Origin: Billgrantia antri
GTDB lineage: Bacteria; Pseudomonadota; Gammaproteobacteria; Pseudomonadales; Halomonadaceae
Assembly (NCBI RefSeq): GCF_019430905.1
Contig: NZ_JAHYCA010000003.1
Location: forward strand, 124,001 to 188,000
Length of the DNA stretch: 64,000 bases
Reading direction: 5' to 3'
In this document: in pieces, positions 55,885-64,000 of the stretch
How positions within the stretch are numbered: the stretch's first letter is position 1
Layout: each line of letters begins with the position of its first letter
Position numbers and translations under genes: made by a program
The notes under the pieces: model-generated
The model's input: only the letters and a program-made list of their open reading frames with translations
Told to the model about the DNA's origin: nothing
Database searches by the model: none

Positions 55885-56655
55885 CTAGTCGTCGTTGACG
55901 CTCAGTTCGCTGTCGAACGCATCGGATGGCAGCCCCTCGATACGCTCGCACAGGGCATCGAGGAAGGCCGCCGCCGGCGCGCCGTTGACAGCACGATGAT
56001 CGAAGGTGAGCGAAAAGCCGATGAGCGTCTCCTCTCGCCACCCCTGAGATGATGGCACGGCGCGCCGCTCCATCCCACCGATGCCGAGAATCGCCACCTG
56101 GGGCACGTTGAGTATCGGCGTAAAGTGGTGCACCCGCGAGCGTCCGAGATTGGAGACGGTGAAGGTGGCCCCGGTCAGCTCACGCACCCCGAGCTTTCCG
56201 GCCTGCGCTCTTTCAGTGAGCGTCCGGCGTGCCGCGGGCAACTGTCCCAGGCTCAGGTTCTGGGCGTCGAACAGCGCCGGTGCCACCAGCAGGTCGTCGG
56301 GCAGCGGTATGGCCAGCCCCAGGTGCACCGCACCGTGCTGGACGATGCGATTCTCCTCCAGTGTGGCATTGAGCGCAGGGAAGTCGGCCAGGGTCTGCAC
56401 CACCAGGCGCAGCAACAGATCCTGCAACGAGGGCACGACCTGCCCCCGTTCGCGGCAGCGTGAGCGCAGCGACTCGAGGGCGCCGAGCCCGGCACTGGCA
56501 TGGTGGGTCAACTGCGCCGTCGTTTGCAGGCTCTGCAGCATCCTGGTCGCGATCATGCCGCGCATGCCTTTCAGCGGGATCTCCCTCACCGGTGTTAGTG
56601 GCATGCCCGTCCCTGAGGGACGGGCCTCGTCATGTGGTGTCGTGGTGAGTTTCAC
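55885..56655 (-). CDS. Dihydrolipoamide acyltransferase (E2) catalytic domain only
   Basis: The 256-residue protein is an E2 core: IPLKGMRGMIATRMLQSLQT, the LNATLEENRIVQHGAVHLGL segment, and FTVSNLGRSRVHHFTPILN. The catalytic His motif reads SLTFDHRAVNGAPAAAF, with Asn where most E2 enzymes have Asp (DHRxxDG). There is no lipoyl domain and no peripheral-subunit-binding domain; the lipoyl domain is a separate gene just upstream. It forms the core of the acetoin/diketone dehydrogenase complex. Confidence 0.87.
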   Translation of the reverse strand: MKLTTTPHDEARPSGTGMPLTPVREIPLKGMRGMIATRMLQSLQTTAQLTHHASAGLGALESLRSRCRERGQVVPSLQDLLLRLVVQTLADFPALNATLEENRIVQHGAVHLGLAIPLPDDLLVAPALFDAQNLSLGQLPAARRTLTERAQAGKLGVRELTGATFTVSNLGRSRVHHFTPILNVPQVAILGIGGMERRAVPSSQGWREETLIGFSLTFDHRAVNGAPAAAFLDALCERIEGLPSDAFDSELSVNDD

Positions 56656-56665
56656 GCCAATCTCC

Positions 56666-56902
56666 TCAGCTCTCCAGCGTGGCGATCACGCTGCCCTTTT
56701 CCACCACTTCGTCCTCCTCCTTGACGATGCCGAGCTTGCCCGAGAGCGGTGCCTCGATCTCGTACTGAGCCTTTTCCACCATAACTTCGGCAATCAGGTC
56801 GCCCTGTGCCACCTCGGCGCCGTCGTTTACCAGCCAGGAGGTGATCACCCCTTCGGTATCGCCTTCCCACAGGTCTTGGGGCACGGCTATGTCAGTCGTC
56901 AT
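56666..56902 (-). CDS. Stand-alone lipoyl domain protein
   Basis: The 78-residue protein is a complete biotinyl/lipoyl domain: DIAVPQDLWEGDTEGVITSW, GDLIAEVMVEKAQYEIEAPL (lipoylated Lys in VEKAQYE) and VEKGSVIATLES. I chose the ATG at 56902 by family comparison. It lies between E1 beta and the E2 core and most likely serves as the mobile carrier of acyl groups, since the E2 core lacks its own lipoyl domain. Confidence 0.88.
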   Translation of the reverse strand: MTTDIAVPQDLWEGDTEGVITSWLVNDGAEVAQGDLIAEVMVEKAQYEIEAPLSGKLGIVKEEDEVVEKGSVIATLES

Positions 56903-56913
56903 GCTGTCTCTCC

Positions 56914-57951
56914 TCAACTTTCTTTCATCATCTGGTGGAAGGCCGCGACGACCTTGTCGGCGTTGGGCAGTGCCCACTGCTCCATGGTCGGCGCGAAGGG
57001 AATCGGAATGTCCGGGTAGGCCACCCGCTTGGGGGCGGCCTTGAGCCGGCAGTCGGCGTGCTCGGCCACACTGGCGATGATCTCGCCGCTGACCCCGTAG
57101 CTGTGGTAGTCCTCGTCAACCACGATTAGGCGCCCGGTCCTGGCCACCGAGGCCCGCACGGTATCGCGGTCGAGCGGCACCAGGCTGCGCAGGTCGACCA
57201 CCTCGGCGGAGAAGCCCTCCTCCTCCAACGCCTTGGCCGCACGCAGGCAGTGATGCACCCCGACGCCCAGGCTGACCAGGGTGACATCGTGGCCCTCGCG
57301 CACCACCGCGGCCTTCCCGATCTCGACGGTGTAGGATTCCTCGGGCACCGGCACGGTGGCGCCCTTCTCGGTGCCCAGCCAGCCCATGCCCTGCAGCGCC
57401 TTGTGGTACATGAACACCACCGGGTTGTCGTCGCGGATGGCGGCGGTCATCAGCCCCTTGGCATCGAAGGCGTTGCTCGGCACCACGACCTTCATGCCGG
57501 GCAGGTGGGCGAAGGTGGCGTAGAGGCACTGCGAGTGCTGGCCGGCGTCCGAATAGCCGCCGCCGGTAGAGGTCATCAGCACCATCGGCACCTTGACCTT
57601 GCCACCGGAGAAGTAGGTGTTCTTGGCCATCAGGTTGTAGATGGCATCCATGCACACGCCGAAGAAGTCGACGAACATCAATTCGACGATGGGGCGCATG
57701 CCGTCGGACGCAGCCCCCACGGCGGCGCCGATGAAGGCGGTCTCGGAGATAGGCGTATCGCGCACCCGTTCGGCGCCGAACTCGTCGAACAGCCCGCGCG
57801 TGTTGCCGAACACGCCGCCCAGCGGGCCGACGTCCTCGCCCATGACGAAGACACGCGGATCGGCCCGCATCTCTTGCGCAGTGGCCTCGGCCATGGCCCG
57901 GGCTATGGTCAGCTTGCGGGTGGCCGTGGCAGTGCTTGCGTTGGTGCTCAT
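56914..57951 (-). CDS. acoB: Acetoin/2-oxo acid dehydrogenase E1 beta subunit
   Basis: The 345-residue protein has the E1 beta transketolase fold: FVMGEDVGPLGGVFGNTRGL, RVRDTPISETAFIGAAVGAA, VELMFVDFFGVCMDAIYN and GGYSDAGQHSQCLYA. With E1 alpha it forms the thiamin-diphosphate enzyme that cleaves acetoin (or a 2-oxo acid) and reductively acylates lipoate. It overlaps bdhA by 4 nt. Confidence 0.9.
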   Translation of the reverse strand: MSTNASTATATRKLTIARAMAEATAQEMRADPRVFVMGEDVGPLGGVFGNTRGLFDEFGAERVRDTPISETAFIGAAVGAASDGMRPIVELMFVDFFGVCMDAIYNLMAKNTYFSGGKVKVPMVLMTSTGGGYSDAGQHSQCLYATFAHLPGMKVVVPSNAFDAKGLMTAAIRDDNPVVFMYHKALQGMGWLGTEKGATVPVPEESYTVEIGKAAVVREGHDVTLVSLGVGVHHCLRAAKALEEEGFSAEVVDLRSLVPLDRDTVRASVARTGRLIVVDEDYHSYGVSGEIIASVAEHADCRLKAAPKRVAYPDIPIPFAPTMEQWALPNADKVVAAFHQMMKES

Positions 57952-59036
57952 GGCATCACTCCTTGGCCCGGCTGATCGCCGGGTCGTACGATGATCTTGA
58001 TCTGCGACTTGTCCTCGAGCAGGGTCTCGAAGCCCTCCTCGACCACTGCGGCGAGAGGGATGCGCGCGGTGACCAGGTCCTCGGCGCGGAAGTAGCCGCG
58101 CTGCATCAGCGCCATCACCGCGGGATAGACGTGGCGATAGGCGATGATCCCCTTCAGCGTGCGCTCGCGGATCACCAGGTCGTTGGGCTGGAATGCCGCT
58201 TCGCTCTCCCAGATGCTGACGACCACGGTCTCGCCGCCGGCGTGGGTGGCATGGATGGCCTGGTTGAGCACGGCGGGTATGCCGGTCACCTCGAAGGCGA
58301 AGTCGGCGCCGCCGTCGGTCAGCTCGTGCACTGCGGTCACCGCGTCCTGTTCGCGGGGATCCACGACCAACGCGCCCAGCTCGGCCGCCTTGGCCCGCCG
58401 CGAGTTCGAAGGCTCTACCGCCACGATGCGCGCGGCTCCCGCAGCCTTGAGCGCCTCGATGACCATCAGGCCGATGGGGCCCGCGCCGAACACCACGGCG
58501 CTGTCGCCCGCCTTCAGCGCGCTCTGGCGCACGGCATGCAGCGCCACGGCGGCCGGCTCGACCAGCGCGCCCTGCTCGTAGCTGAGGTCGGAGGGCAAGA
58601 GATGCACCATGTGCTCGCCGACGACCGTGTACTCGGCGAAACCGCCCCCACCGCCCGAAAGCCCGTGGAATCCCAGCAGCGGCGTCAGGTTGTAGCGCTC
58701 CATCAGGTAGCGGCCATCCTGGTTGGGCGACAGGATCGGCTCGATGGCGACGCGATCGCCGGGCTTGACCCGGGTAACGCGCTCACCCACCTCGACGACT
58801 TCGCCGGCAAACTCGTGCCCCATGATGATGGGGGCCTGCTGCCCACTGAGCGGGTGCGGCGCCTCGACCGGGATGAAGATAGGACCGGCGCTGTATTCAT
58901 GGAGGTCGCTGCCGCAGATTCCGCAGGCGGCTACCTTCACCTTGACTTGATGGGGGTCCTGCAACGTCGGAGCCTCGACCGCTTCGACGCGCAGATCCCT
59001 GGCGGCGTACCAGACTGCCGCTTGCATAGTGCTCAT
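57948..59036 (-). CDS. bdhA: Zinc-dependent (R,R)-butanediol dehydrogenase
   Basis: The 362-residue MDR enzyme has the catalytic zinc Cys in VAACGICGSDLHEY, IIMGHEFAGEVVEVGERVTR, a Rossmann motif VVFGAGPIGLMVIEALKAAG and the LGFHGLSGGGGGFAEYTVV block typical of BdhA-type enzymes. The structural zinc cysteines usual in many MDR enzymes are not evident. It oxidises 2,3-butanediol to acetoin, feeding E1. The start at 59036 overlaps acoA by 4 nt. Confidence 0.88.
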   Translation of the reverse strand: MSTMQAAVWYAARDLRVEAVEAPTLQDPHQVKVKVAACGICGSDLHEYSAGPIFIPVEAPHPLSGQQAPIIMGHEFAGEVVEVGERVTRVKPGDRVAIEPILSPNQDGRYLMERYNLTPLLGFHGLSGGGGGFAEYTVVGEHMVHLLPSDLSYEQGALVEPAAVALHAVRQSALKAGDSAVVFGAGPIGLMVIEALKAAGAARIVAVEPSNSRRAKAAELGALVVDPREQDAVTAVHELTDGGADFAFEVTGIPAVLNQAIHATHAGGETVVVSIWESEAAFQPNDLVIRERTLKGIIAYRHVYPAVMALMQRGYFRAEDLVTARIPLAAVVEEGFETLLEDKSQIKIIVRPGDQPGQGVMP

Positions 59037-60031
59037 GATGGCTCCCCTACGAAGACGGCTTCGAGTGCCGCCTCGGGCGGCAGGAACTCGCTCTGCTGGG
59101 CGAAGCGGATGGCCGCCTCGACCCGGGAGTGGGCCTCGGCCACCAGCTCGGCGTCGCCGGCCTCGTCGAGCACACCGGCATCGAGCAGTGCCTGGCGGTA
59201 GCGCGGGATCGGGTCGCGGGCCTGGAGCCCCTCCTTCTCGCCCTTGGGCCGGTAGTCCTCGCCGTCGCCCATGAAGTGGCCGGCGAGCCGTGCGGTCTCG
59301 ATCTCGATCAGGCTCGGCCCCTGTCCTTCGCGGGCACGGGCGATGGCCTCGCCAGCCGCCGCATACACGCCCTCCACGTCGTTGTCGGCCACGTGATGGC
59401 CGGGAATGCCATAGGCGGCGGCGCGCAGGTCGTTGCGCGGCACCGCGGTGGAGGCCTGCTTGGCCACGGAGATGCCCCAAGCGTTGTCCTCGATGACGAA
59501 CACCACCGGCAGCTGCCAGACCGCGGCTAGGTTGAGCGCCTCGTGGAAGGCGCCCTGGTTGGCGGCCCCTTCGCCCATGAAGGCTACCGCCACGCCAGGC
59601 TTGCCCTGCATTTTTCTCGACAGCGCCGCGCCCACCGCCGGGCCCAGGCCCTCGCCGATGATGCCGGAGCATGAGAAGTTCACCGCGGCATCGAACAGGT
59701 GCATGTGGCCGCCGCGTCCGCCGGCGAGCCCCGTGGCCTTGCCGAAGATTTCGGCGACCATGGCGTCGAGGTCGACGCCCTTGGCCACGGCGATGTGGTG
59801 TGGCCGGTGAGTGGCGGTGACGATGTCGTCGGCGGTGAGGTGCGCACACACTCCCACGGCGCAAGGCTCCTGGCCGTTGGAGAGGTGCATCTCGCCGGGG
59901 ATGGGCCCCTTGGCCATGTTGAAGACCGGGGTCTTGCCCTCCATGTAGAGCGCCTCGATGCGCTCCTCGAGATAGCGGCTGAGTACCATGTGGCGGTACA
60001 TCCAGCGCCGCTGTTCGGCAGTCGGTAGCAT
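59033..60031 (-). CDS. acoA: Acetoin/2-oxo acid dehydrogenase E1 alpha subunit
   Basis: The 332-residue protein has TPVFNMAKGPIPGEMHLSNG, ATHRPHHIAVAKGVDLDAMV, GGRGGHMHLFDAAVNFSCSG and the thiamin-diphosphate motif FMGEGAANQGAFHEALNLAA. Pairs with E1 beta downstream. RPHHIAVAKG rather than a pyruvate-type RDHG/GHG signature is usual for the acetoin-type enzymes. It lies 13 nt after the GMC oxidoreductase gene. Confidence 0.9.
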   Translation of the reverse strand: MLPTAEQRRWMYRHMVLSRYLEERIEALYMEGKTPVFNMAKGPIPGEMHLSNGQEPCAVGVCAHLTADDIVTATHRPHHIAVAKGVDLDAMVAEIFGKATGLAGGRGGHMHLFDAAVNFSCSGIIGEGLGPAVGAALSRKMQGKPGVAVAFMGEGAANQGAFHEALNLAAVWQLPVVFVIEDNAWGISVAKQASTAVPRNDLRAAAYGIPGHHVADNDVEGVYAAAGEAIARAREGQGPSLIEIETARLAGHFMGDGEDYRPKGEKEGLQARDPIPRYRQALLDAGVLDEAGDAELVAEAHSRVEAAIRFAQQSEFLPPEAALEAVFVGEPS

Positions 60032-60044
60032 GGGATGGCTCCTG

Positions 60045-61625
60045 TCAGAGTTCGCCGCGCGACATGCGCTCGGCGATGTGGTCAGCCTGGCGCAGGGCCA
60101 GAGCGACGATGGTCAGGGTCGGGTTCTCGGCGCCGCTCGAAGTGAACTGGCTGCCGTCGGAGACGAACAGGTTGTCGATGTCGTGGGTCTGGCCCCACTT
60201 GTTCACCACGCCGTCCTCGGGGCGCGCGCTCATGCGGTTGGTGCCCACGTTGTGGCTGGTGGGGAAGTCGGGCACGTCGAACACCTGCACCGCGCCCACC
60301 GCGTCGTAGCAGCTGCGTGCCTGCTGCTGGCCATGGCGACGCAGCGCCTCGTCGTTGGGGTGATCACCCTTGTAGACGATGGGCACCGGAAGGCCGTATT
60401 GGTCCTTGCGGGTGTCGTGGAGGTTGATGCCGTTCTGCTCCATGGGCAGATCCTCGCCGCAGATCCACACCCCCGAGAGGTGATCGTACTTCTCCAGGAT
60501 CGCGGCGTAGTCGCGCCCCCAGCCGCCGTTGGCCGGATCCATGAACTTGGCGAAGAACGGTAGGCCGAGCGACATCACCTCCAGGGTGTAGCCGCCGACG
60601 AAGCCGCGGGAGCGGTCGAGCCGCGCCTCGTCGGAGATGATTCCGGCGAAGGTGGTGCCGCGATGCATGTTCACCGGCTTGGGCATCTCGGCGAACACGC
60701 AGGCGGTAGCGTGAGTCATGTAGTTGCGCCCCACCTGGCCGGAGGAATTGGCCAGGCCATCCGGAAACAGCGAGGAGTGCGAGTTGAGCAGCAGCCGGGG
60801 CGACTCGATGGAATTGCCCGCCACGCAAACTGCCCGGGCTCGCTGCCGCTGCACGTTGCCCTCGGCATCGGCGTAGACCACGGCGTTGGCCCGGCCACGC
60901 TCGTCGTGCTCGATGGTCAAGGCCATGGCGTTGGGGCGAACTTCGCAGTAGCCGGTGGCCTCAGCGCGGGGGATGTCGGTGTACATGGTCGACCACTTGG
61001 CGCCGAAGCGGCAGCCCTGCATGCAGAACCCAGCCTGCATGCACTGGGAGCGGTCGTCGTAGGGTCGGGTGTTGATCGCCATGGGGCCGGCGCGCAGCTT
61101 TTCGTAGCCCATCCGCCTGGCTCCCTCGGCCAGCACCATGAAGTTATTGTTCCAGTCGTGCAGCGGCATGCCAGTGACTTCGCCGGTAACGCCCATGTGC
61201 CGTTCGGCCTGCACGTAGTAGGGCTCCAGCTCGTCATACGAGATAGGCCAGTCCAGCAGGTTGGCGCCGGCGATGTCGCCCACCTCGCTGTGCAGGCGGA
61301 ACTCGTGGGGCTGGAAGCGCAGCGCCACCCCGGCCCAATGAATGGTGCTGCCGCCCACGCCCTTGACGATCCACGCCGGCAGGTTGGGAAAGGTCTCGGT
61401 CAACTGGCGCGGGCCGGCGGTAATGCGCTCGTCGAGCCAGGAGATTTTCTCGAACATGGCCCATTCGTCGTTCTCGATGTCCTCCATGGCGTAGCGTTTT
61501 CCTGCCTCCAGCACCACGCTCTTGATCCCCTTGCGGGCCAGGGCGTGGGCCAGCGTACCGCCGCCAGCGCCGGAGCCGATGATCACCACCACCCCGTCGT
61601 CATCGTGTTCGAATCGGGTGCTCAT
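60045..61625 (-). CDS. GMC-family oxidoreductase (gluconate dehydrogenase large subunit-like)
   Basis: The 526-residue flavoprotein has the FAD motif VVVIIGSGAGGGTLAHALAR, LRFQPHEF and the C-terminal TSHNVGTNRMSARPEDGVVN and SSGAENPTLTIVALALRQAD, with catalytic His and Asn. It resembles gluconate 2-dehydrogenase large subunits. It has no signal, so it would be exported with the TAT-signal small subunit. The start at 61625 has AGGAGAG 7 nt upstream. No cytochrome c subunit is next to it. Confidence 0.88.
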   Translation of the reverse strand: MSTRFEHDDDGVVVIIGSGAGGGTLAHALARKGIKSVVLEAGKRYAMEDIENDEWAMFEKISWLDERITAGPRQLTETFPNLPAWIVKGVGGSTIHWAGVALRFQPHEFRLHSEVGDIAGANLLDWPISYDELEPYYVQAERHMGVTGEVTGMPLHDWNNNFMVLAEGARRMGYEKLRAGPMAINTRPYDDRSQCMQAGFCMQGCRFGAKWSTMYTDIPRAEATGYCEVRPNAMALTIEHDERGRANAVVYADAEGNVQRQRARAVCVAGNSIESPRLLLNSHSSLFPDGLANSSGQVGRNYMTHATACVFAEMPKPVNMHRGTTFAGIISDEARLDRSRGFVGGYTLEVMSLGLPFFAKFMDPANGGWGRDYAAILEKYDHLSGVWICGEDLPMEQNGINLHDTRKDQYGLPVPIVYKGDHPNDEALRRHGQQQARSCYDAVGAVQVFDVPDFPTSHNVGTNRMSARPEDGVVNKWGQTHDIDNLFVSDGSQFTSSGAENPTLTIVALALRQADHIAERMSRGEL

Positions 61626-61686
61626 GGCGTCTCTCCTCATGTGTCGTTTGTTGTTCTGTCCTGTCGCTCACGCTCCCGGACGTGGA

Positions 61687-62196
61687 TCACAGCCAGTCGA
61701 TGACCAGGTCGTTGTAACCCCGCCCGATGTAGCCGCCCTTCTCCCACGACGAGCCCTCGTAGCCGAAGTACGGCTGCCACACCTCCTGGTTGTCGTAGAG
61801 TCCCACCACCAGGGTGTTGCGCACGGTCTGGAAGAACTCACCGTCCTGGATCTCGCGCAGCAGCGTCTCGCGCTCGACACCGCTCTCGATCGCGGCGTAG
61901 TCACGGCCGTGTGCCGCCCGTGCGCGACGATCTAGATCGTCGAGCCCGGCGGCGATCAACTCGCGTTGCGACTCGAGCAGCGGCGTCAGTGGGGCCAGGT
62001 AGTAGCGATCGGCGATCGCCTCGTGGGGATAGATGTCGCGCCCCAGGCGCAGCAGCCGAGCGGCGAGCTCCGGCTCGGCCCGGGCCCAGCGCGGCCACAG
62101 CGTCGAGGCGCTGAACGCCAGACTGCCGGCGGCCAGGGTGCCGGTCAGGGTGAGGAAGCGACGACGGCTGAGCGTCGTGGATGAGGTCGTGGTCAT
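61687..62196 (-). CDS. Gluconate 2-dehydrogenase subunit 3-like protein with TAT signal
   Basis: The 169-residue protein has a twin-arginine signal (TTLSRRRFLTLTGTLAAGS, hydrophobic region to about residue 35) and a C-terminal domain like the small Gdh3 subunit: LAPLTPLLESQRELIAAGLD, ETLLREIQDGEFFQTVRNTL and QPYFGYEGSSWEKGGYIGRG. It is the first gene of the operon; it likely exports and anchors the GMC flavoprotein. Confidence 0.88.
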   Translation of the reverse strand: MTTTSSTTLSRRRFLTLTGTLAAGSLAFSASTLWPRWARAEPELAARLLRLGRDIYPHEAIADRYYLAPLTPLLESQRELIAAGLDDLDRRARAAHGRDYAAIESGVERETLLREIQDGEFFQTVRNTLVVGLYDNQEVWQPYFGYEGSSWEKGGYIGRGYNDLVIDWL

Positions 62197-62257
62197 GGGC
62201 GTGCCCTCGGTTGTTATTGGAAGCCGTCACGTCGCGGTGACGATCACGCCCAGTGCT

Positions 62258-62275
62258 TGGCAGCTTCCGTGCCAA
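62258..62275 (-). promoter_or_regulatory. Sigma-54 promoter of the acetoin/GMC operon
   Basis: The minus strand reads TTGGCACGGAAGCTGCCA. TGGCACG, 4 nt, CTGC places GG and GC exactly 12 nt apart, close to TGGCACG-N4-TTGC. Predicted start is about 62248, 52 nt before the first gene. The divergent gene is an AcoR-type sigma-54 activator. Confidence 0.75.
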
Positions 62276-62398
62276 AATCACGGAATTAACACCCAATCAA
62301 TTGAAAGGTTTGAGAAAACTCGGAACCACGCAGACACTCTCAGCCGATCGCCATCGCCGCAACGTGACAGATGGGAGGTGAACGGGACGTACGCCCGC

Positions 62399-62426
62399 TA
62401 CAGGGCGTTTACAGGGGATTTACAGG
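62399..62426. repeat. Three TACAGG direct repeats, 11-nt period (possible AcoR site)
   Basis: TACAGG occurs at 62399-62404, 62410-62415 and 62421-62426, with 5-nt spacers GCGTT and GGATT, so the period is 11 nt, about one helical turn. The repeats sit roughly 150-180 nt upstream of the predicted start of the minus-strand operon, a usual distance for upstream activator sites of sigma-54 regulators. The function is inferred. The rest of the 62197-62520 spacer holds the operon promoter and acoR leader. Confidence 0.6.
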
Positions 62427-62520
62427 TGTAACGGGGGCGACGAAGGTCGTATGACCGCGGGCTTTTCTTCCCTTTACCTTGAGAGAACAAGCACAACGAC
62501 CCCAATCGGGGAGGCACGCC

Positions 62521-64000
<1,480 letters not shown>

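Noticed and set aside
59037..59864. Upstream extension of the butanediol dehydrogenase frame
   Set aside because: It lies inside acoA in another frame and is Arg-rich noise; the MDR enzyme starts at 59036.

Overview
The window is a gene-dense, roughly 64% GC stretch of bacterial chromosome, coding on both strands with short spacers. No rRNA, tRNA, insertion sequence, prophage or CRISPR array was seen. Its gene content (UrtAB urea transporter, TctCBA and TRAP transporters, PhhR/PhhAB/Hpd aromatic amino acid regulon, ArgO/ArgP, GroESL, several sigma-54 activators) suggests a halophilic gammaproteobacterium close to Halomonas. That placement is inferred from gene content and protein style, not from a search.

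Layout. 1-2.2 kb: start of a urea ABC transporter operon (urtA, partial urtB) behind a sigma-54 type promoter. 2.4-9.4 kb: a tripartite tricarboxylate transporter (tctCBA) divergent from a four-gene overlapping operon (IclR-like regulator, response regulator, histidine kinase, periplasmic binding protein). 9.4-14.8 kb: RlpA-like lipoprotein, sodium-dependent transporter, 4-hydroxyphenylpyruvate dioxygenase, argO/argP pair, thiamine-binding protein. 14.9-22.0 kb: a three-gene MukBEF/Mks/Wadjet-like SMC operon with a 1637-residue ATPase. 22.1-25 kb: a hydrolase remnant, a DUF99 endonuclease V-like gene and a RecQ-type helicase. 25-28.1 kb: phhR and divergent phhAB. 28.3-34.5 kb: HhH (ComEA-like) protein, SDR, FxsA, groESL with a near-perfect sigma-32 promoter, TrmJ, a DUF4105 protein.

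34.6-43 kb: a minus-strand catabolic operon containing a TRAP transporter, two different histone-deacetylase-fold amidohydrolases, RidA, an ornithine cyclodeaminase homologue and a class IV aminotransferase, headed by an AraC regulator. 43-51.2 kb: two paralogous small lipoproteins, an MFS transporter with an overlapping 41-residue membrane protein, a LysR gene divergent from pirin, YcaC, pirin and FMN-reductase genes, a patatin, and a frameshifted HExxH gene. 51.2-55 kb: an AraC/DMT deletion remnant, CorA, an exported VOC protein, and a RES/Xre toxin-antitoxin pair. 55-64 kb: an acetoin/diol dehydrogenase operon (GMC oxidoreductase, small subunit, E1 alpha, butanediol dehydrogenase, E1 beta, separate lipoyl domain, E2 core, lipoate ligase, TfoX-like), divergent from an AcoR-type activator cut by the window end.

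Three regulatory circuits can be read from the DNA. TyrR/PhhR boxes lie in front of both hpd and phhA, with phhR in the window. A sigma-54 promoter plus three helically phased TACAGG repeats lie between the aco operon and acoR. A sigma-54 promoter precedes urtA. The most unusual content is the SMC operon, whose ATPase has a noncanonical Walker A and a glycine where the Walker B glutamate is expected; next is the double-deacetylase TRAP operon, whose substrate I cannot assign.
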